From NCBI GenBank assembly GCA_039707465.1, contig CM077644.1:146638962-146702961 (forward strand): a DNA stretch of 64,000 nucleotides, written 5' to 3'. Numbering within the stretch: position 1 is the first letter of the stretch; each line of letters begins with the position of its first letter. Origin of the DNA: Rhabdophis nuchalis. Taxonomy: Eukaryota > Chordata > Lepidosauria > Squamata > Natricidae. The notes beneath the pieces are model-generated. The model was not told where the DNA came from, did no database searches, and saw only the letters and a program-made list of their open reading frames with translations. Below, one piece after another: positions 56,490-64,000 of this stretch. Position numbers and translations under genes: made by a program.

Positions 56490-56885
56490 CATTTCCAATA
56501 TCTCAGGGGTTTCCACAAAGAAGAGGGAGTCAGATTATTCTCCAAAGCACCTGAGGGTAGAACAAGAAGCAATGGGTGGAAACTAATCAAGGAGAGAAGC
56601 AACTTAGAACTAAGGAGAAATTTCGTGACAGTTAGAACAATTAACCAGTGGAACAGCTTGCCTCCAGAAGTTGTGAACACTCCATCACTGGAAGTTTTTA
56701 AGAAGATGTTGAATAACCATTTGTCTGAAGTGGTGTAGGGTTTCTTGCCCGAGCAGGGGGTTGGACTAGAAGACCTCCAAGGTCCGTTCTAACTCTGCTA
56801 TTCTATTCTATTCTATCCTATCCTATCCTATCCTGTCCTGTCCTGTCCTGTCCTGTCCTGTCCTGTCCTGTCCTGTCCTATTCTG
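56490..56885 (+). mobile_element. CR1 3' end with expanded pentanucleotide tail
   Basis: CCAATATCTCAGGGGTTTCC, ATTAACCAGTGGAACAGC, GGGGGTTGGACTAGAAGACC and CCAAGGTCCGTTCTAACTC, then TATTC units (from 56798) passing to TATCC and to about 10 TGTCC units (56830-56880). Confidence 0.95.
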
Positions 56886-57477
56886 TCAGAATTTGGGGGC
56901 AAATGGATGTTTGTTCTGATTCTGTTGGTTTCCACTTAATTTTCTTAAGAAAAATATTCCTAAATCAAAGCTTAGCTACAGCATTATAGTGATTCCTTAC
57001 GATATCTTAATGCCTTACTGATACCCTTAAAAAAAACCTTTTGAAGATCTTAATTCAAAAGCACAGTATAGTGGTACCTCGATACTCATTTATTTCAGGA
57101 GACATGATGAGTACCAAACAATTTTTTTCCATAAAGAATAATGTAGTGAGTCACAAGCAGTGGTGGGTTTCAATTTTTTTTAGAATCTATTCTGTAGGTG
57201 TGGCCTATTTTGTGGGAGTGGCTTGGCAGTCATGTGACCGGATGGGAGAGGCCAACTTGATGTCACTCACCAGGAGATGGCATGGATTGGGTGAAATATG
57301 GTGAAGCTCACTTAACAATGCTCTTAACCAAAATTTAACCAAAAGTTTGGGCTCAATGGTAATAATAAGTCAAGGACTATCTCTACCTTCCTCTGCATGG
57401 CAGCCTTGTCCTAGTAAACTATTTCTCCTTTCTGGCAATTTTCCTCTCTGTTAGAAGCACCAAAATAATCCATACTA

Positions 57478-57560
57478 TGTAAGGTTTCCTGCTGTAGCAG
57501 GGGGTTGGATTAGATGACCTCTGAGTAGACTTCTAGCCCTAAATTGCTGTACTGTTTTTC
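57478..57560 (+). mobile_element. CR1 3' end remnant
   Basis: GTAGCAGGGGGTTGGATTAG and ATGACCTCTGAG match the CR1 3' UTR. Confidence 0.7.
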
Positions 57561-58491
57561 TTTCTTTCTGCCAACAAAGAAACCTGCCTGAAGCTTATTC
57601 CACATGCCTGCCAGATAGAAATAATGAGATAATGATCCTAGAGAAAGTTTGGCTCCATTCACAAGCAGGGAATCATCCAAACCCTTTTAGAAACACAATG
57701 CTCATATCGCACAAACCCCAAACTTCAAAAACATAAAACAATATAACATATAACCTTATAATCAATTTGTTCTTTCCTATACCTTTTCAAGTTAAAGTTA
57801 TTAAGATTTGTGGACTTCAACTCCCAGAATTCCATAGCCAAGCATGCTCAGTTCCGATTTAAAATGACAGCATTTGCTTTTCTCCTTTGCAAAAGAAGTT
57901 TCCTTCTTTCTTTTTCTTCTCCCTTCTCCTCCTCCCTCCCTCTCTCCTTCCCTCCCCCCTCTATCAAACACCCACACCCACACACAAGTTGGATTGGATT
58001 ATCTCTCCTACCCCCTTCCCTCTCTCACTCACTCTCTCTCAAAGAAACACACACACACACACACAGCTTAACTGATTACAAGTTGGATTGGATATCTTTT
58101 CCAATGGCTTGAAAACAGCTCCTCTACCATCCCCCCCATTCCCCCGCTGCCTTCCCCAAACACCTCCCCCATTGCAAATTCAGCATGCTGTCTGGGTGGG
58201 AAATGCCTGGAACACAATAAAGTCCACCCATTCACCTCCTGCTAGCAGGCTGGGGTGAGAGGAGAAGCAGAGAAGCTGGAGGGGAGATGATCCAAGCCTT
58301 CAGAAAGAAAGGGGCTGGGGGAAAGTGTGTATGCTACAGCATGGCTCTTTGCCTGCTTCCTGCCGCCTCCTGTGGTCTCCTCAGTGCTCTCCCTCCCCAA
58401 GTGTAGTTTGATTGCAGGTGAAGCCACATTGCCTTTTCAAACTTGTAATCAGTGAAGCTGGGCTGGATTTTTACATAGCTTTATTCAGCTC

Positions 58492-58496
<5 letters not shown>

Positions 58497-58523
<27 letters not shown>

Positions 58524-58550
58524 GGGGAGGGAGAGAGAGGGGGGAGGGAG

Positions 58551-58632
<82 letters not shown>

Positions 58633-58633
58633 A
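58497..58633. repeat. GT run and long (GA)n array
   Basis: A GT run, then GA/GGGA-rich purine sequence, then about 35 GA units. It lies at the hinge of the inverted duplication. Confidence 0.95.
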
Positions 58634-59029
58634 ATAAATGGATGGGGGCCTGGGGAGGAAGTCACTACACTTGGGGAGGGAGAGCATGAGTGAGCACTGA
58701 GGAGACCACAGGAGGAGGCAGGAAGCCAAGCAAAGAGCCATGCTGTAGCACACACAATTTCCCCCATCGGCTATGTAAAAATCCAGCCCAGCTTCACTGA
58801 TTGCAGGTTTGAAAAGGCAATGTGGCTCCACCTGCAATCAAACTACCCTTGGGGAGGGAGAGCCAAGGTCCTTCCCTCCAGCCTTTGGCCAAAGCCCCAC
58901 ACAGCACCAGGAGGATAAAGTTTGAATTCCTCCCCCTCCCTCTGACCCACACATACCTTTTCCAGCTGCTTCAGAGAGGACTTGCAAACCTTGCAAACCT
59001 GCTCTGGCCTCAGGTTTTCTGAAAAAGCC

Positions 59030-59099
59030 CCCTCCTTCCTTCCTTCCTTCCTTCCTTCCTTCCTTCCTTCCTTCCTTCCTTCCTTCCTTCCTTCCTTCC
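59030..59099. repeat. (TTCC)16 tetranucleotide
   Basis: Uninterrupted CCTT units. Lys/Glu/Gly-rich frames on the other strand are artefacts. Confidence 0.95.
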
Positions 59100-59331
59100 A
59101 CCTGGAACAGGTTCTAACTGGCACAGTAGATTTGTGGAACCTCTTCTACCGAACCTGTTAGAACCAGCAGTAACCCACCCCTGGTCACAAGGCAGCTGAC
59201 ACTGACAAGTTCTAGCTTGAGTATCAAGCACCAAAGAAATAACGAATATCAGGACAAAATTTTTGTGTCAAATTCATTAAGTACCAAATTTGATGAGTTT
59301 CAAAGCAGTTGAGTTCCAGGGTACCACTATA

Positions 59332-60169
59332 CTTGATATTTATGCTTTCTGTGACTACTTCTTTCGTAATATTTGGTTGTTTGTGGTATCCGAAGCAATC
59401 AGTGGAAATTTGGAACAGGCAAGTTGCAAAATTTATACAAGTCTCCCTGAATTGGAAAGCTAAGCATTCTTTGCCATGACACACAGGCTACAGTTTAGAA
59501 ATAAACTCAAATTGTGTTTTCTTTATCTATCATGGTGCAGTATAACCTTGAAGGGCTTTGGACTGATTGGAATGTTCCAGCTTCATGATTTTTCCTAGGT
59601 GAATAGAAATGGATTGGAAACTCATAAAAATGCATGTTTTATTTTACTAGCAGATAATCTATTAAAGCTGCAGCGGGTTACATACAGAAAATCTCTTTCC
59701 ATTAGTTCGCCTTTTTCTCTTATTTTTTCTTTTTATTGAATACCACCCCGTGAGGATTGGCTCGGATGAAAAATAAATCAACAGATATAAAAGGGCCGTT
59801 GTGGATATGTTAACTAATTCTAGTGCCCAAGTAGCATCAATTGTGATTAGCAATGAAAGAGGCATAAGCTGCTCTCCCTGCCACTGTAGACCACATTAAA
59901 TGTTTTCAAGAAAGCAGTTGTTTTTAAAGCCATTGCAGGCATCAAAAATTAGATCAGACCTTTGGCTCTAGAGAAGAGATTGTTTACATTTTGCCTTGAT
60001 GGGCATGTCTTTAGCTGTTGTGAGGCACCTTCTCCGCCATTGCTGTTAGCTTTAATTTGGGGAGAAAGACAGAATAGATGGAAGGGAGAAGACCAGCCTT
60101 AAGGGGAAAGAATTAATAGGAAAAATGTTTAGCACACCTGGTTGCAGGTAAAGAGTTGAACTCAGAGTT
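59332..60169. other. No recognised feature
   Basis: The part at about 59840-60060 looks unique and repeat-free. I see no coding signal. Confidence 0.4.
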
Positions 60170-60535
60170 GAACTGTGAAGTCCTTGGTGCTCTCTCAGCT
60201 TGGTTATTTTCTTGCAGAGGTTTTATTACCAAACTAGGTAAGATTATCAATGCTAGCAGGGAGGGGGGTTCTCTTTCATTTTATATATTAATGGCTTGAC
60301 CTGTCAGTGTTGGTGGGCGTGGTCCTTATAGCTCCTATATTAAGCTGTTGTTTATTGCTTTGGCAGTTCTTTGATTGTGGTATTGTGGTTTTGTTGACAA
60401 ACTGCTTAGGCTTGTTTGCCTGATTTGGAGTTCTTTGTGGTGTTGTTAATTTCTTGCTTGTCCATCTAGTGTTAATCTTAGTGAAACATCTGCCATAAAA
60501 CAACCAAGCTCAGAAAGCTTCAAAGACCCCACAAT
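60170..60535. repeat. Interspersed repeat with inverted ends (AGCTTGGTTNTTTT)
   Basis: CTCTCAGCTTGGTTATTTTC at the left and AAAACAACCAAGCTCAGAAAG at the right are imperfect inverted complements over about 40 bp. A partial relative lies at 55040-55126. Superfamily unknown to me. Confidence 0.5.
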
Positions 60536-61337
60536 CAAGGTCCAATTCAAATGTGAGATACCAAGATGGTATGGTTTGATTCACACCTGTGGTCTGAGAT
60601 TGAGCTATCCAGATTCAGTTCAAACAAATTTCTAAATGTAGTTGGGTAAAAGAATCAACCATCGGCCATAATGAGAAAACATTAAAACATTGTAATTTCT
60701 TCATTATTTAGCAGAATGGGATGAAAAACACTGCACTTTCTTCTCCATGCAAGCTTTCCTTAAGAAATTCTAGTAGAACAAGGAAAAGGATTCTTATGCT
60801 AATACATCAAAAAGAAACTTCACCATAGTAGTATGTGTGATCTTAAGGAGAAATGCAAACATTTTAAGATCCATATTCAATATATTTATCAAGCGCAAAT
60901 GTTGGACAGATGGAAATTATCTATTAGAGAAAATAACACGACTGAGAAACTGTGACCTAATTTGAATACGTATCACCATTGTTGTAGGATTAAAAAAAAC
61001 AACTTTTGGTTGGGTTAGTTTTTCATCCAGAATAATTTCACCCACTTTTCCAATATCAGTAATAAAACAACTATCTTTGTTTCCCAGTATTTCATAAATG
61101 AACATGCTGAAATTAATTTTAAACATAATTTCAATAACTGAGATATATGCATTTTCAGACACTGTCAATTTTGTTTCATAAACTTAAATATATTCATTGT
61201 CTGCATTTTCCTTGAATATTTCCCTCCGTGTAAATACTCATAACTATTTCTTACAGATTAAAAATCTATTAATATTCTAATTAAGCAACCTTCACAATTG
61301 AGTTTTATTATCAAGATTGATGCAATCTTTTCTGCAG
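60536..61337. other. No recognised feature
   Basis: AT-rich DNA with no identifiable element. Confidence 0.4.
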
Positions 61338-61576
61338 ATAGCAATAGTAATTGCACTTAGACTTATATACCACTTCAGTGCTTTATAGCCCTCTCTAAGC
61401 GGTTTACAGAGTCAGCCTATTGCCCCCAACAACAGTCCTCATTTTACCCACCTCAGAAGGATGGAAGGCTGAGTCAACCATGAGCCTGGTGAGATTTGAT
61501 CTGCCAAACTGCTGGAAGCCGGTGATCAGCAGAAATAGCCTGCAGTACTGCACTCTGACCACTGTGCCACTGCTTA
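61338..61576 (-). mobile_element. Sauria-type SINE, minus strand
   Basis: TAGCAATAGTAATTGCACTT (reversed 3' end), TTTACAGAGTCAGCCTATTG, CACCTCAGAAGGATGGAAGG and reversed box A near CACTGTGCCACTGC. Confidence 0.88.
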
Positions 61577-62469
61577 TTTGGTTCATGGAACTCAAATCTA
61601 TTCAGAAGGAAAGCAGGCATACAAAGAAACATCATTTTCCTCTTGGTTATGTGAGGTTCTCAACTTCTACACTGCAGAAAGAACATAGAAAATTAAAGAA
61701 TTTGTTTTGGTAGAGGCTTCAATGCACCATGTTGAATTGCCATGGCTATATATTTTGTAACGATAAATTTCTGGGCCATGTATTTTGTAATGATAAATTT
61801 AATTAATTTTTTATATAAATATCTTTATATCAATAATGAAATTACAAGTTCTAAAAATATGTGCATTTTTCAAACCCCAAACGTGTATTTCTCTGGATTA
61901 TTTAATCATCTTCTTGGTCATTTGATACTTTGCAAATCTAGAAGTCAAAGAAAAAAATTCAATAGTCACCTTTCCTTACTTCATTCCTTTAAAATGTCAC
62001 CAAAATCCATTATGAAACTAGCTGTCTTTCCCTGATCTTCAATAGTGAATCACCAGATTCCTTTCATTGATTAGACTTTGAAATTTTGAGTTCATACCAG
62101 TTCCACATGGACCCCAAAGAGTAAGGCTGCCTGTTTAAAGCTTTACACTGGATTCTAAAAATAGGTTTCAGAGCACTTGGAGTCCAGAGTCAGAACCTGT
62201 TAGGAATGCTTTAAAGCAGCTGTATCCTTTCCAAGGATCACACAGCTGCCTTCTTCAGATGTCATACATTTGAGGGAACCAAATGTTCCCATTTATTTTG
62301 AACCATCTTTCCAGAATGAAAGACAAAGCAGGATTTTATAGCAATATTAAAGGAACTTCTCTCTTCTCAAGTAAACTTACCTTTACAAGTGCTCAGAATA
62401 GCTATCACTAGATCAATGCAGTGTCTTTGCCTGAAATTCTGAGAATCAGGTACAAGACTCCGGAGAGCA
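61577..62469. other. No recognised feature
   Basis: About 900 bp unassigned. A local TATATTTTGTAA/TGATAAATTT duplication is at 61747-61800. Confidence 0.4.
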
Positions 62470-62910
62470 AATAATAATAATAATAATAATTTAATTTATA
62501 ACCCGCTCTCTCTCCCAGAAGGGACTCGAGGCGGGGCACAGGGAATTTAAAATACATATAAAATACAAACAGTATACAATAATAAAATGAAATTAAACTA
62601 ACCCTGCGCTAAAATCCATATTAAAACTAACCCCAATCTAAAAAGAGACTACCCTAGGCCGGCCAAGCGAAACAGATGTGTCTTTAATTTTAGGCGGAAG
62701 GAGCGGAGGTCCATGGTTGTCCTGATATCGGGGGGAAGGTCGTTCCAGAGGGCTGGGCCCGCCACAGAGAAGGCCCTTCCCCTGGGCGTCACCCGCTGAC
62801 AAAGTCTAGTGGATGGCACCCGGAGAAGTCCCTCTCTGTGGGAGCGAATTGGCCGTGAGGATGTATGGGGCAGGATCCGATCCCGCAGATAGCTAGGTCC
62901 CGAGCCATAT
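62470..62910 (-). mobile_element. 3' end of an L2-like LINE, minus strand
   Basis: An AAT tail (62472-62492) is followed by the reversed 3' UTR (TTATAACCCGCTCTCTCTCC, GGGACTCGAGGCGGGGCACA). The coding end follows, whose minus-strand reading includes GRAFSVAGPALWNDLPPDI. It stops at GAGCCATATG, the 5' truncation point. Confidence 0.75.
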
Positions 62911-63184
62911 GAAATTGATCATCCTGAGGATTCAAAATGTGAAGGCTGAAGCGGATGAGTCTCTTTTTGACTGAGTGTAAGACTCTATGATGTTGAGCAA
63001 AATGTTCTAAACCGGAAAGCTACACAACTGTCATTCAAGTCAAGGTAAGACTTTAGAATTAGAGCAGATCATATTTTTACATAATCTGTCATTACAAATG
63101 CCATTCTACTGATGTTTGCTTATTATTATACAGTTATTAATCTAATTTTGTGAAGCTTCTTCTTCAGTAACACTGTACTGCTAA

Positions 63185-63690
63185 CTAGGGCATACAAAAA
63201 CTTAGCCAGACCAATCCTCGAATACAGCTCATCTGCCTGGAATCCACACTGTATATCAGACACTAATACAATCGAGCGGGTCCAGAGGTATTTCACAAGA
63301 AGAGTAATCCACTCCTCTGCTCACAATAGAATACTTTATGCTGCCAGGCTTGAAATTTTGGGCTTGGACAACCTTGAACAACACTGCCTATGGTCTGACC
63401 TAAGCATAGTACACAAAATTTTCTGCTACAATGTTCTACCTGTCAACGATTACTTCAGCCACAATAATACATGGGCAAACAATAGATACAAACTCAAGGT
63501 AAACAGCTCCAAACTCAATAGTAGAAAATACAACTTCAGCAACAGAGTGATCAATGCCTGAATGCTCTACCTGACTCTGATGTTACATCCTCAAACCCCC
63601 ACAGTTTCAACCTTAAACTATCTACTGTTGACCTCACCCCATTCCTAAGAGGTCTGTAAGGGGGGGTGCATAAGCACCAGCGGGCCTTCT
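63185..63690 (+). pseudogene. LINE ORF2 C-terminal fragment
   Basis: Plus-strand reading gives RAYKNLARPILEYSSSAWNP, IERVQRYFTRRV, then LEILGLDNLEQHCLWSDLSI and SRKYNFSNRVINA, the usual order of the post-RT region of L2/CR1-group LINEs. An in-frame stop replaces the Trp expected after RVINA, with further decay beyond. It shares its end with 38012-38464. Confidence 0.75.
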
Positions 63691-63785
63691 GTCTAGTGAT
63701 GGGTTCCGGATTCCGTTCCAACTGGTACTGTTGGAATGGCCCCGGCGCCACCCACATGCACATACGTGGGCGTGGTTCCGCCCCA

Positions 63786-64000
63786 GGCGCCTGATGGACC
63801 CGGAAAGGTTCCAGAGGGAGCTTGGGCCAGTACCTGTGTCCCTGTCCCACGGCTCGACTGAGGATCTAGTGGCCGCATGGTATAGTGCGGCCACGGGGGC
63901 CTTGGACCGAGTCGCGCCCTTGCGGCCTCTCATGCGGCGTTGAGTCACCCAGGCTCCTTGGTTTACCGAGGAGCTTCAGGAGATGAAACGCCGCAAGAGA
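63786..64000 (+). pseudogene. L2-like LINE, endonuclease-RT linker, cut by the window end
   Basis: The plus-strand frame reads MDPERFQRELGPVPVSLSHG, then TGALDRVAPLRPLMRR, a stop, and VTQAPWFTEELQEMKRRKR. The APWFTEEL motif with a basic run is characteristic of the region between endonuclease and reverse transcriptase in L2/CR1-type LINEs. GC-rich, so probably young; only one stop is seen. The element continues past 64000. Confidence 0.7.

Larger units (their letters stand above)
57158..59183. mobile_element. Large (2,026 bp) hAT element, GGTGGGTT family
   Basis: Starts CAGTGGTGGGTTTCAATTTT, ends CAGTAACCCACCCCTG, with perfect duplication GTCACAAG (57150-57157, 59184-59191). About seven times longer than its relatives here, but without a transposase frame. 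The interior holds a CR1 tail (57478-57560), a foldback fragment (57805-57850), CA, GA and TTCC microsatellites, and a large inverted duplication (58325-58485 against 58665-58875). Confidence 0.85.
57067..59331. mobile_element. Outer DNA transposon (GTGGTACC ends) split by a 2-kb hAT
   Basis: TATAGTGGTACCTCGATACT at the left and GAGTTCCAGGGTACCACTATA at the right are inverted ends. TA-flanked ends of this type suggest Tc1/mariner, but only about 90 bp and 148 bp of it lie outside the insertion. No transposase frame. Confidence 0.6.

Noticed and set aside
58481..59124. Ser-Leu, Arg-Glu and Lys-Glu-Gly repeat frames
   Set aside because: Artefacts of GA and TTCC microsatellites.

Overview
This looks like a 64 kb piece of squamate reptile nuclear DNA, most likely from a snake. 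It is AT-rich, low in CpG outside young repeats, and built almost entirely of interspersed repeats. The combination seen is BovB, CR1, L1-type and L2-type LINEs, several tRNA-derived SINE copies of the Sauria kind, many short hAT-type elements, CR1 tails growing into pentanucleotide repeats, and a long GATA tract. I found no convincing host protein-coding exon, tRNA, rRNA or CRISPR. The open reading frames that are real all belong to transposable elements; the window is probably intergenic or inside a long intron.

Layout. 1-8 kb: mostly unique AT-rich DNA, with a nested stack at 2.1-2.84 kb (an old hAT element holding both a small hAT MITE and a solo LTR). 7.5-8.6 kb: LINE 3' ends and a SINE. 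9.5-10.4 kb: TA repeat, a 103-bp duplication and a foldback repeat. 10.7-15.9 kb: hAT pieces, an LTR-like repeat, SINEs, a CR1 reverse transcriptase fragment and a BovB relic. 17.45-19.45 kb: an L1-type element with an intact 284-residue ORF1 and its own 3' end but no ORF2. 19.6-28.6 kb: L2-like 3' end, short telomere-like array, BovB, CR1 and MITEs. 28.67-29.33 kb: a hAT element whose interior has become a 40/41-bp minisatellite. 29.96-34.45 kb: a young Ty3/gypsy retrotransposon with identical LTRs and a broken integrase. 36-50.9 kb: SINEs, L2-like LINEs, foldback MITEs and a three-level nest. 51.3-52.1 kb: an endonuclease-only LINE derivative. 52.7 kb: compound tetranucleotide array ending in GATA. 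54.2 kb: solo LTR. 55-59.3 kb: nested hAT elements, one 2 kb long. 61-64 kb: SINE and L2-like LINE fragments running off the end.

How the parts relate. The window is best read as a history of insertions. Target site duplications can be read by eye for about fifteen elements, and many insertions landed in older elements, which gives relative ages. The 8-bp duplications split in two: three hAT families (GTGTCAAAC, GTGATGGC and the foldback family) all have central TA, as expected of the Buster group, while the GGTGGGTT family never does. Two LINE families have left RT-less derivatives that keep both a 5' part and a proper 3' end. These, the gypsy copy and the hAT target split are the most interesting items. 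The sequence was read by eye with no database search, so family names are assignments by recognisable motifs, and boundaries without a stated duplication are approximate.
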